Position numbers and translations under genes: made by a program. A stretch of DNA of 64,000 bases from Parvibacter caecicola (GTDB lineage Bacteria > Actinomycetota > Coriobacteriia > Coriobacteriales > Eggerthellaceae). Shown one piece after another: positions 42,371-50,225 of the stretch. How positions within the stretch are numbered: position 1 is the first letter of the stretch; each line of letters starts with the position of its first letter. The stretch covers positions 62,001 to 126,000 of the forward strand of contig NZ_QIBY01000001.1 in the NCBI RefSeq assembly GCF_003725335.1. The letters run 5' to 3'. The notes beneath the pieces were generated by a model. The model saw only the letters and a list, made by a program, of their open reading frames with translations, made no database searches and had not been told where the DNA came from.

Positions 42371-43243
42371 CTATACCAGCATGAGGAAGGCCATGTTGAT
42401 GCCGCCGCCCAGCAGGGCCACCAGCCAAGAGGATTTCAACATGAACTGCCATTTTACGCGGGCGAAATTGTTGTCGATGTAAATCTCGGCAAAAAACACG
42501 AGCGCCACCACCACCAGGGCCAAAATCCACGAAGCCGGATTGCCCCACAGGAAGAACAGGCCGGTCCATCCCAAGAACAGCACCGTCTCGCACCAGTGCA
42601 TGATCTCCACAAGCCCCAGGGTGGGGCCGCTCATCTCGGTGGTCATGCCCCGCACGATTTCCTGATGGGCGTGGTGCGACATGGAAAGGTCGAAGGGAGA
42701 CTTGCGCAGCTTGATGGTGAGGATGAAAAGCACGCCCAAGAAGATGAGGATAATCTTACCGATGGCCGGCCCGCCGGGGGCGGCGGCGATGGCACTCACA
42801 TCGAAGCTGCCGGTGGCCAGGAAGAAGCCCACCGCCATGAACAGCACCATGGGCTCGTAGCTCATCACCTGGATGGTCTCGCGGGCAGCCCCCATCTCGG
42901 CGTAGGGAGACCGGGTGCAATAGGCGGCCATGATGAAGAACAGGCTGGAAAGGGTGATGGTGAACACGTCCAGCAGCAGGTTGCCGCCGCCGAAGAAGAT
43001 GCCGCCGGAGAGCACGGCGAAGATGAGGGCGCACACCACGTACACTCGCTCGGAGGTGTTAACCGCCGCATCTTCTTTTTCGAACAGCTTGCGCACGTCG
43101 TAGTAGGGCTGCAGCAGCGGCGGCCCTACGCGCCCCTGCATGCGGGCGGAGATGATGCGGTCGAGCCCCGCCAGAAAGCAGCCGATCACCGGTGCCAGCA
43201 CGGCGAATACGACGGTGGCAATGAGGATTTGAATCAAGGTCAT
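42371..43243 (-). CDS. echB: Ech hydrogenase membrane subunit EchB (NuoH-like)
   Basis: A 290-residue membrane protein with about eight spans. The NuoH-type signature GLDRIISARMQGRVGPPLLQ near residue 27 and the acidic loop around YSPYAEMG identify it. NuoH forms the connection between the hydrogenase core and the ion-pumping antiporter subunit. It lies in the conserved order between echA and echC. Confidence 0.92.
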   Translation of the reverse strand: MTLIQILIATVVFAVLAPVIGCFLAGLDRIISARMQGRVGPPLLQPYYDVRKLFEKEDAAVNTSERVYVVCALIFAVLSGGIFFGGGNLLLDVFTITLSSLFFIMAAYCTRSPYAEMGAARETIQVMSYEPMVLFMAVGFFLATGSFDVSAIAAAPGGPAIGKIILIFLGVLFILTIKLRKSPFDLSMSHHAHQEIVRGMTTEMSGPTLGLVEIMHWCETVLFLGWTGLFFLWGNPASWILALVVVALVFFAEIYIDNNFARVKWQFMLKSSWLVALLGGGINMAFLMLV

Positions 43244-43255
43244 CGTTGTTCCCTC

Positions 43256-45178
43256 CTACATCACGCCAACGCCGAGCAGCACCATGATGAATGCTGCGGC
43301 CATGAGCACCGAATTGAACACCGTGCCAATGGGGGCGATGCGCTTCTCGCCGAACACCGCCTCCAGGTACCAGTTGCGGGTGACCGCCTCGCTCGAGCCG
43401 GAAAGCGCGTTCTGGAAGGCGCGGGTATCGTCGTTTCGGCTGACGCCGGCCAGGTACACCGGCACTTTCTTCTGTTTAGAGTTGCTGCGGCCGGCCCCGG
43501 CGAACAGGGCGATGAACACCACGGCCGCGCAGATGGCCGCCAGCCACAGGTTGTCAGTGGAGATGTCCTGCCCCAGCACGCCGAACACCGAAACGATGTA
43601 GGGCTCGACGGAAACGGCGGAAATGAGCGGCAGCGCCACGCAGCCGCAGATGAGCAGCACTACCATCAGCAGAAGCGACGCCCACTCGCTTTTGTGAACG
43701 GTGAGCTCGACGTTTTCCGGCTGACCGGCGATGCCCGCCAGCTTGCCCAGCCATTTGGCCCAGAACATGAACGTGGCGGCCGAACCGAAGCCCAGTATGA
43801 GGATGAGGGCCACTTGGTCTGCCTGAGCAAAGGACACGAGTGCCCCCCATTTTGCGATCAGCATGCCGAAGGGGGCGATGAACATGCCCATGATGCCCAC
43901 CATCATGAAGCGGGCCAGCCGTGGCATGCGCTCGAACAGCAGGTCCATGTCCTCGATGTCGCGGGAGCCGATGTGATGCTCGGCGGTGCCCACGCACAAA
44001 AACAGCAGGCTCTTGGCCAGCGCGTGGAACAGGATGAGGAAACAGGCGGCCCATACCGCTTCAGGGCTGCCCACGCCGGCGCAGGCGGTAACCAGGCCAA
44101 GGTTGGCGATGGTGGAGTAAGCCAGCACCCGCTTGGCGTTGGATTGGGAGATGGCCATGAACGAGCACAGCAAGAACGTGATGGCCCCCACCATGATAAC
44201 CATGAGGGAGGGCACCGGGCACACCATGAAGATGGGCGCCAGCTTTACCAGCAGAAACACGCCCGCCTTCACCATGGTGGAGGAATGCAGCAAGGCGCTG
44301 GTGGGGGTAGGCGCCACCATGGCCCCCAAAAGCCAGGTGTGGAAGGGCATTTGGGCCGCTTTGGTTATGCCGGCGAAGGCCAGGGCCGTGACGGCCGCGG
44401 CTGCGATGGCGGGGTTCTGGCAGCCGATGACCAAAAAGTCGTAGAAGGAGAAAGTGCCCACCATGAACGCGCAGCAGTACAGGGCCACCACGAAACCGAT
44501 GCCGCCGGCCAAGTTCATGACAATCTGGCGGAAGGCGTTGGTGATGGCTTCGGGAGTGCGGGTGAAGCCGATGAGCAAAAACGAGCAGAGGGTGGTGATT
44601 TCCCAGCCAGTGAACAGCCATTCCATGTTGTTGGAGAAAACGATGACGAACATGGCGGAGAGGAAAAGGAACATCAGCCCGAAGAACAGAGGCCGCCGGT
44701 CGGCCTCCCCTTCCGGTTGATGGGTCTGGAAGTCTTCCATGTAGCCGATGGCGTACACACAGATGCCCGAGCCCACCACGCCGATGATGAAGGTCATCAA
44801 CAGCGAGAGGGAGTCGAAGTACAGGCCATAGGGCACTTCTATCTCCAGCGGGAAGGCGAACTCAAGCGCCAGCACTGCCACCAGCTGCACGCAGGCGAGC
44901 ACCGCGGCCAGAACGTTCTTGTACTTCCAAGAGAAAGCCAAGATGATGGCCACGATGGCCGTGCTGATGCCGGTGCACACGAAATCCAGCGCTTCCGAGC
45001 TGAACTCGAAGGGGGTGAAGCCCGCTCCGAGGTTGGAAACGACGAAGATTACCGAAGCCACAGCGATGACGGCGGCGGAAGCAACGACGATGACGTTTCG
45101 CGCTTCGTTGTTCCGGACGCAGAACAGCGCCACGGCTGCCAAAAGCGGGAACAGGATGAGAAATCCGATAAAAGCCAC
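43256..45178 (-). CDS. echA: Ech hydrogenase antiporter-like subunit EchA (NuoL-like)
   Basis: A 640-residue polytopic protein with about 16 spans, homologous to NuoL/MrpA and EchA. The family region includes NNMEWLFTGWEITTLCSF and HTWLLGAMVAPTPTSALLHSS. It probably translocates H+ or Na+ when ferredoxin is oxidised to H2. The GTG start has AAGGAAAGGAGGGG just upstream. It is first in the Ech operon; the 180 bases before it contain AT-rich patches but no certain promoter. Confidence 0.92.
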   Translation of the reverse strand: MAFIGFLILFPLLAAVALFCVRNNEARNVIVVASAAVIAVASVIFVVSNLGAGFTPFEFSSEALDFVCTGISTAIVAIILAFSWKYKNVLAAVLACVQLVAVLALEFAFPLEIEVPYGLYFDSLSLLMTFIIGVVGSGICVYAIGYMEDFQTHQPEGEADRRPLFFGLMFLFLSAMFVIVFSNNMEWLFTGWEITTLCSFLLIGFTRTPEAITNAFRQIVMNLAGGIGFVVALYCCAFMVGTFSFYDFLVIGCQNPAIAAAAVTALAFAGITKAAQMPFHTWLLGAMVAPTPTSALLHSSTMVKAGVFLLVKLAPIFMVCPVPSLMVIMVGAITFLLCSFMAISQSNAKRVLAYSTIANLGLVTACAGVGSPEAVWAACFLILFHALAKSLLFLCVGTAEHHIGSRDIEDMDLLFERMPRLARFMMVGIMGMFIAPFGMLIAKWGALVSFAQADQVALILILGFGSAATFMFWAKWLGKLAGIAGQPENVELTVHKSEWASLLLMVVLLICGCVALPLISAVSVEPYIVSVFGVLGQDISTDNLWLAAICAAVVFIALFAGAGRSNSKQKKVPVYLAGVSRNDDTRAFQNALSGSSEAVTRNWYLEAVFGEKRIAPIGTVFNSVLMAAAFIMVLLGVGVM

Positions 45179-45360
45179 GGCCCCTCCTTTCCTTACATAT
45201 ATATGCCTTCAGGTTGGGAGTGGCCAGATGCAAAACCTGGCGAAAACCGGGCGAATCCGGCAGTCGAGAAGGCCATCCCTGGCCTCAACTCTAGCAAAAG
45301 GGGGGCCGCCCGAGCGTTCGGGCCTGCGGCGTTACTTTGGTTTGCTCGGTAAGAGGGTAA

Positions 45361-45404
45361 ACAAAAGCGGCTCCCCTGCCGTCTGTCTGGCAAAGGGAGC
45401 CGCT
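45361..45404 (-). terminator. Terminator of the psr-like operon
   Basis: A 10-bp stem (45366-45375 with 45395-45404) is followed on the - strand by TTTTGTTT. It lies 40 bases after the nrfD stop and separates this operon from the Ech operon. Confidence 0.8.
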
Positions 45405-45446
45405 CGCGGTGGGGGGCATACGACGGGGCGTTGTGCGCGAAGGCCG

Positions 45447-46340
45447 CTACAGCATGGGCACCACCATGGTCAGCGGAAGCGCCGCCACGATGACCAAGTA
45501 GCGCAGCAGGAAGCCGCCCACCAGCACGCCGGCGTCAGAGGCAAAGGAAAGCCAACGGGCCGTCGCCCCCTCCTCGAACTGCGGCGAGGAGAAGAACAGC
45601 GTAACGGTTTCGATGATGGTGGGGGCCAAGAGGCCAACGATCACGAAGCCGATCCAGAACCAGGCGCCCCACTGGCCGCCGATGAGGTTCATGATGGAGT
45701 TGAAACCGGCTTGGTTGGTGTGGGCGGTGATGAACACCAGCGAGGCCGCCAGCAAAATCTCAATGGCGGGCAGGGCGTAGTGGGTCTTCTTCAGCAGGCC
45801 GATCTCGTTGAATTCCTGCGGCTTCACCAGGATGCCGATGGCGATGACCGCCGCGGCGCCGGTGGAAAGGGCCGACACCAAGAACAGGATGGGCAGCAGG
45901 GCGTTGTTCCACAGCGGGAAGGTTTGGCACACGCCCAAAAGCACGCCGGTGTAGATGGCCACGCACACGCCGGCCACTACGCCCACGATGTCGAGCCAGT
46001 TGGGAACGGACTTCTTCATGAGGTCCAGCACCAGCACGATGAGGGCGATGATGGTGAAGGCGGCCAGGAACACCACGCCCCAGGTCATGACCGACCCGAA
46101 GTTGCTGAGCAGCAGCGCGAAGCGCAGCGGGTTCAGAAAGCCCGCCTTGGCGTCGAACATCAGCAGCACCAGGCCGATGCACACCGCCACCGGCGCTACG
46201 ATGTGGCCGATGCGGCGCATCGTGGTGGCCTCCGGCTTGGTCCACTTCAGAAACGCGGAGGTGATGAAGGCACCGCCGCCCAAACCGGCCAGGAACAGAT
46301 ACCAGGCGATGATACCGCCCCAAATGGGTTCATAAGTCAT
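45447..46340 (-). CDS. NrfD/PsrC-like membrane subunit
   Basis: A 297-residue integral membrane protein with about eight spans beginning MTYEPIWGGIIAWYLFLAGLGGG. It resembles NrfD/PsrC, the quinone-reactive anchor of polysulfide or thiosulfate reductases. The ATG at 46340 lies five bases after the FeS-subunit stop; a longer frame upstream is an overlap artefact. It completes an A-B-C set with the next two genes. Confidence 0.88.
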   Translation of the reverse strand: MTYEPIWGGIIAWYLFLAGLGGGAFITSAFLKWTKPEATTMRRIGHIVAPVAVCIGLVLLMFDAKAGFLNPLRFALLLSNFGSVMTWGVVFLAAFTIIALIVLVLDLMKKSVPNWLDIVGVVAGVCVAIYTGVLLGVCQTFPLWNNALLPILFLVSALSTGAAAVIAIGILVKPQEFNEIGLLKKTHYALPAIEILLAASLVFITAHTNQAGFNSIMNLIGGQWGAWFWIGFVIVGLLAPTIIETVTLFFSSPQFEEGATARWLSFASDAGVLVGGFLLRYLVIVAALPLTMVVPML

Positions 46341-46345
46341 CTCTC

Positions 46346-46888
46346 TCACCTCGCGTAATAGATGGCGGCCTCGGTAAGGCCTTCGACTAGGGGTTTTGCC
46401 CCGGTGGCGCGGATTTCCCGGGAAACATTGGATTCCGGATCGTCCAGGTCGCCGAAGGTGCGCACCCCCATGGGGCAGGCGGACACGCAGTTGGACGCGG
46501 CCTCTCCCGGCTTCACAGCCGCAACGCAGAAGCGGCACTTGTCAACGGCGCCGGTTTCCTCGTTGCGCACGCGCAGCTGGTAGGGGCAGGCGGCCATGCA
46601 GTACAGGCAGCCGATGCAGCGGCCATGGTCGATGACCACGATGCCGTCGGGGCCGATGTGGGAGGCTCCGGTGGGGCACACGCTGACGCAGGGGGCGTCG
46701 GTGCACTGCATGCACTGCATGGGCACCATTTCCACATCGGTGGTGGGGAACTTGCCAGTTACCCGCTCTTCGTAGCGGATGAAGGGCTCGTTGTCCAACA
46801 GCTTGTTCTGGTGCTGGCAAGCCTCGCGGCAGGCGTAGCACCCAATGCATTTCCTCGTGTTAACGAGCATTCCGTAACGGGTCATCAT
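46346..46888 (-). CDS. PsrB-like 4Fe-4S subunit
   Basis: A 180-residue electron-transfer subunit with four [4Fe-4S] motifs: CIGCYACREACQ, CMQCTDAPCVSVCP, CIGCLYCMAACPYQ and CRFCVAA with a distal C. Its start overlaps the catalytic-subunit stop by four bases. It carries electrons between the NrfD-like anchor and the molybdopterin subunit. Confidence 0.9.
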   Translation of the reverse strand: MMTRYGMLVNTRKCIGCYACREACQHQNKLLDNEPFIRYEERVTGKFPTTDVEMVPMQCMQCTDAPCVSVCPTGASHIGPDGIVVIDHGRCIGCLYCMAACPYQLRVRNEETGAVDKCRFCVAAVKPGEAASNCVSACPMGVRTFGDLDDPESNVSREIRATGAKPLVEGLTEAAIYYAR

Positions 46889-49062
46889 GCACCCACTTTC
46901 TTCAGGGTGACTGCAGTTTCATTCATCATCCCCGCGCCGGTGCCCGGTTCAAGCTGCCAGGCGATCAGGGGTTTGGGGGCGGCGCCGAACAGCGGGGTGC
47001 CTTCCGCTTGGCCGTAGATGGAGCCGAAATGGGCCGGCATCCAGACCACGTTGGGGGCAATCAGCTCGGTAACCTTTGCCGGCACCGTGAGCGAACCTTG
47101 GGGTGAGGAAACCTCCACTGTGTCGCCATCGGCGATGCCCAGCGCCGCGGCCGTGTCGCTGTTTACCCAGGCCTGCTGCAGTTGGTACTTCTCGGCCAGG
47201 GTCATCAGGTAGGGGCTGGCGTCGCAGAAGGTGTCTTGGAATACCACTTCCTGGCCCACCATCAGCCGCAGCGATCCGTTTACCGCTTCCACTGCTGGAG
47301 AGGTCCAGGTGGGAACGGCGGAAAGTCCGGCCGCCTCGAAGGTGGGGCTGGCGAAGTCGATCTTGCCGGAGGCGGTGCGCAGGTGGGGCATGGTGCCCAG
47401 TTGCGCGTCGCTTCCGGGGATGGCCGAGATGCCTTCCCGCAGAAGGCCCTCGTAGCTGATGCCCATCAGCTCGGCGTTGGCGCGGTTGTAGTCGTCCAAA
47501 GTGAAGGGGAACGCGGCTTCCAGGCCGGCGCCGGCGGCCAGGGCGCAAATGGCGTCGGGAATGGACTTGCCGTCAACTTCGGTATTGGTCAGCACCGGCG
47601 TGCGCAAGCCCGCAACGGCGTTGGCGCCAGAGGCGGTGACGATGGTGTCGGTGCGCTCCAGGAAGGTGGAAAGCGGCAGCACATAATCGGCCAGAAGGGC
47701 AGTCTCGGTCATGAAGGAATCGAGCACCACCAGCAAATCCAGCTTGCCCAGCGCCTCTTTCACGCCGTTGCCGTTGGAAACGTCCAGCACCGGGTTGCCC
47801 TCCACCACGATCATCTGGGTGAGGTTGCCCGCCTGCATCTGCTCGAAAGCGGCGATGATGCTGTCGCCCCATACCAGCGGAGCGTCGGCGTAGGTGATAA
47901 TGGGGGCGTCGGTGGTCAGTTGCGGAATGCCCTTCTCCGCCAGCATCTCGTCGGAGACGAAGGGGGCGTCGGGGAACAGCCAGCCGCCTTTTTGATTGAA
48001 GCAGCCCAGCATGGCGTTGATCAGGTAGATCATGCGCACCGTGTCGGCGCTGTTGGCAAAGCCGCTGCCCAGCGTGCCGGCCCAGGGCATGTCCACGAAA
48101 GCCGCGGGGGCATTGGCCCACAGGTTTGCGGCCACCTGAGAAATCTGGGTGGTTTCGGCGCCGGTCGTCTCGGCTGCCCAATCAAGGGTGTAGCCCTTCA
48201 TGGCGGCGGCAAATTGGTCGAAGCCGTTTGCGTTGGCGGCTACGAAGTCTTTGTTGTAGTGACCGGTGCGTACCAGCTCGCCGGCAACGCCCAGCAGAAA
48301 TGCCAGCTCGGTGCCGGGCTTCACGCCAATCCACTCGTCGCAAATGCGGCCGAAGGAAGTTTCGCGGGAGTCCACCAGCACCACATGGCCGCCGTTTTCC
48401 ACCATCTTGGCGAACTCGGCCATTTCAGCCGGCCGCATGCCGTCGTAGGTGGACTTGTCCAGCATCACCATGTACTTCGCGTTGGCCACGTCCGGTGCCG
48501 GATACGCGCCGGAGATGCCCTCGATGGTGGCGGTGATTCCGGCATCGCGGATGGCGGCGTCGGAATAGCAGTTAGCCGATCCCAGGGCGGCCATCAGCCG
48601 CTTGGGGTAGAAGGTGGAGTTGCCGCGGCTTTGGTACAGGGCAATTTTGCCAGGGTCTGCAGCGGTGAGCCTCTGGCCGATTTCCTGGCACGCCTGATCC
48701 CAGGAAATTTCCTCGAAGTCGCCGCTGCCGTTTTTCTTCAGGGGCGTTTTCACGCGGTTTTCGTTGGCGTACAGGAAGGCGTAGCCCTGGCCGCGGCCGC
48801 ACAAAAAGCCGTGGGAGGTGGGATAGCCCACGCACCCGATGGCGCGCCAGAACTTCTCGTTGACGGTGTAGGCGGTGAACGCGCACTTGTTGCCGCAGCC
48901 GTCGCAGAGGGTTATCTTTTGGACGGCGTTCGCCGGCGCGTCGTCTTCGCCGAAGGCCGGGGACCAGCTTCCCAAGCTAAGGGCGCCCGCGCCGCCGGCG
49001 ATGGCGGCGCATGCAGCGCCTGCGGCTACGAAATCGCGCCGCGTAAGTGTGTTCTGTGACAT
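46885..49062 (-). CDS. PsrA/PhsA-like molybdopterin oxidoreductase
   Basis: A 725-residue catalytic subunit with a TAT signal (LTRRDFVAAGAACAA). A [4Fe-4S] motif CDGCGNKCAF...FLCGRG lies at about residues 50-90. The DMSO-reductase-family pterin domains follow, with a C-terminal cofactor domain from about residue 600. Its size, lack of an obvious insert, and PsrB/NrfD partners favour a polysulfide, thiosulfate or similar reductase; substrate is not determined. GAGAGGAAAAATC precedes the ATG. Confidence 0.87.
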   Translation of the reverse strand: MSQNTLTRRDFVAAGAACAAIAGGAGALSLGSWSPAFGEDDAPANAVQKITLCDGCGNKCAFTAYTVNEKFWRAIGCVGYPTSHGFLCGRGQGYAFLYANENRVKTPLKKNGSGDFEEISWDQACQEIGQRLTAADPGKIALYQSRGNSTFYPKRLMAALGSANCYSDAAIRDAGITATIEGISGAYPAPDVANAKYMVMLDKSTYDGMRPAEMAEFAKMVENGGHVVLVDSRETSFGRICDEWIGVKPGTELAFLLGVAGELVRTGHYNKDFVAANANGFDQFAAAMKGYTLDWAAETTGAETTQISQVAANLWANAPAAFVDMPWAGTLGSGFANSADTVRMIYLINAMLGCFNQKGGWLFPDAPFVSDEMLAEKGIPQLTTDAPIITYADAPLVWGDSIIAAFEQMQAGNLTQMIVVEGNPVLDVSNGNGVKEALGKLDLLVVLDSFMTETALLADYVLPLSTFLERTDTIVTASGANAVAGLRTPVLTNTEVDGKSIPDAICALAAGAGLEAAFPFTLDDYNRANAELMGISYEGLLREGISAIPGSDAQLGTMPHLRTASGKIDFASPTFEAAGLSAVPTWTSPAVEAVNGSLRLMVGQEVVFQDTFCDASPYLMTLAEKYQLQQAWVNSDTAAALGIADGDTVEVSSPQGSLTVPAKVTELIAPNVVWMPAHFGSIYGQAEGTPLFGAAPKPLIAWQLEPGTGAGMMNETAVTLKKVGA

Positions 49063-49113
49063 GATTTTTCCTCTCAACTGGTAGGTTCGCGATGTTTCAG
49101 GGACACAAGCGGC

Positions 49114-49854
49114 CTACACGAGGGTCACGGTGCGCACGACGCCCTGGTCAATGGCCTTCTGGGCGATGTCTTGCCAGTCAACGAACTGGATGGCGCCGTT
49201 GGGGCACTGCACGGCGCAGCGGCCGCAGGCGACGCACTTGGTGGAGGTGCCGGTTTGAGAGTTGATGCGCGGCATGTTCCAGGGGCACGCCTGGGCGCAC
49301 AGGCCGCAGCCGATGCAGGCTTTTTCGTTCACGACGCGGGCGCCGGTGTCCTCGTCGCAGTAGATGGCGTGCACGGGACAGTTGTTCATGCAAGCGGCGT
49401 CGTCGCACTGCTTGCAGTGCTCAACGGTGAACTCGCAGGCCCCGGTGCCATCGCCCAGGGCGCCATCGCCGGTATCGGCGCCTTCGCCCCAGTAATAGTT
49501 GTCCCACACGCGCACGCGGGCGATGGACTGGTCAACGTAACCGTCGTTCTTCAGCGTGCACATCATTTCGCAGCGCTGGCAGCCCGAGCAACGGGCGCGA
49601 TCGGTCACGATCATCTTGGTGGGTGTGGTGCGTATGTCAATGCGTCCGGCAGCAATTGATCTCTCGGTTACGCCCCAGCTGGCCAGGACCCCGCCAGCAA
49701 TCAGGCCGGCAACGCCGCAGCCGCACATGGCGAGTACTTGGCGACGGGTCACTTGATGCTTCGGTTTCTGCTCGGCGGGAGTGCTTTCGGCAGCGGCCGT
49801 CTCGGGCTCGTCCTTCGGCTCGAAGGGCTTGTTGTCTAAGGTGTTCTCGGACAT
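49114..49854 (-). CDS. TAT-exported polyferredoxin upstream of the psr-like operon
   Basis: A 246-residue protein whose N-terminal ~30 residues are acidic and rich in Glu, Pro and Ala, an unusual extension before the twin-arginine signal VTRRQVLAMCGCGVAG. Four [4Fe-4S] motifs follow: CSGCQRCEMMCT, CKQCDDAACMNNCP, CIGCGLCAQACPW and CVACGRCAVQCPNG. It resembles the AOR-associated and NrfC/DmsB-like ferredoxins. It is the first gene of the leftward operon and is divergent from AOR1; a shared control element lies in the gap. It may donate electrons to the PsrA-like enzyme. Confidence 0.85.
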   Translation of the reverse strand: MSENTLDNKPFEPKDEPETAAAESTPAEQKPKHQVTRRQVLAMCGCGVAGLIAGGVLASWGVTERSIAAGRIDIRTTPTKMIVTDRARCSGCQRCEMMCTLKNDGYVDQSIARVRVWDNYYWGEGADTGDGALGDGTGACEFTVEHCKQCDDAACMNNCPVHAIYCDEDTGARVVNEKACIGCGLCAQACPWNMPRINSQTGTSTKCVACGRCAVQCPNGAIQFVDWQDIAQKAIDQGVVRTVTLV

Positions 49855-49927
49855 GTTAGTTGCTCCCCTCACTAATTGGATTTGTGAGAATAGTTGATCC
49901 TTTGGTTCGGCTCCCCGAAAGCAACTG

Positions 49928-49961
49928 TCCTTTATTCAGTTCACGCAACGATAAATATTAT
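49928..49961. promoter_or_regulatory. Shared element copy A in the divergent gap
   Basis: GTCCTTTA near 49927-49934, then AGTTCACGCAACG at 49938-49950 and a TATTAT box at 49956-49961. The same two blocks occur before both AOR genes (copies B and C). This copy lies 85 bases upstream of the leftward ferredoxin gene and 275 bases upstream of AOR1, so it could serve either. Downstream (49986-50010) the order CCCCT, AGGGG, CCCCT can form two mutually exclusive hairpins. Confidence 0.6.
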
Positions 49962-50064
49962 GAAGATGGCATAGAGAAGCACCATCCCCTTTTTCAGGGG
50001 GTTTTCCCCTCTCGTTAACTTCTTGAAAGATACCACTGCATTTTCGTTGACTGCGAAACATGCT

Positions 50065-50172
50065 GGTAACACGATTACCCTCAAGGAGGGTACAAGGGCT
50101 TAGCTGCCAGGGGCATGATGGCTCGGTAGCCTTCAGTTGTTACCTCCGCTGAAGTAGCGTCCTTTAAGGAAA
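50065..50172 (+). ncRNA. Multi-stem structured leader of AOR1, riboswitch candidate
   Basis: GGTAACA (50065-50071) pairs with TGTTACC (50138-50144) and encloses two hairpins: TACCCTC/GAGGGTA (50076-50092) and GCTGCC/GGTAGC (50103-50108 with 50125-50130, one G-U). A further CGCT/AGCG hairpin and the dyad TCCTTTAAGGA (about 50161-50171) follow. A closed three-way junction before a tungsten-enzyme gene suggests a ligand-sensing RNA. The Mo/W-cofactor (Moco) riboswitch family is the obvious candidate, but I cannot confirm its consensus from memory. AOR2 lacks the junction. Confidence 0.45.
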
Positions 50173-50186
50173 GAGTTCACGCAACG
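50146..50186 (+). promoter_or_regulatory. Shared element copy B before AOR1
   Basis: ACCTCC, then about 13 bases, GTCCTTTA and AGTTCACGCAACG (ending 50186). The end of the block lies exactly 39 bases before the AOR1 ATG, the same distance as copy C before AOR2. The 39 bases between are also partly conserved. It may be the binding site of the LuxR-type regulator encoded between the two AOR genes. Confidence 0.65.
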
Positions 50187-50225
50187 AATTATTTCCAAGG
50201 CAAAAAGCCAATGAGGAGGCAAATC

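Noticed and set aside
42344..45352. A very long open frame (about 1000 codons) on the + strand opposite the Ech membrane genes
   Set aside because: It is a His/Gly/Gln-rich antisense shadow created by GC-rich codon bias in echA and echB; no domain, ribosome site or signal supports it.
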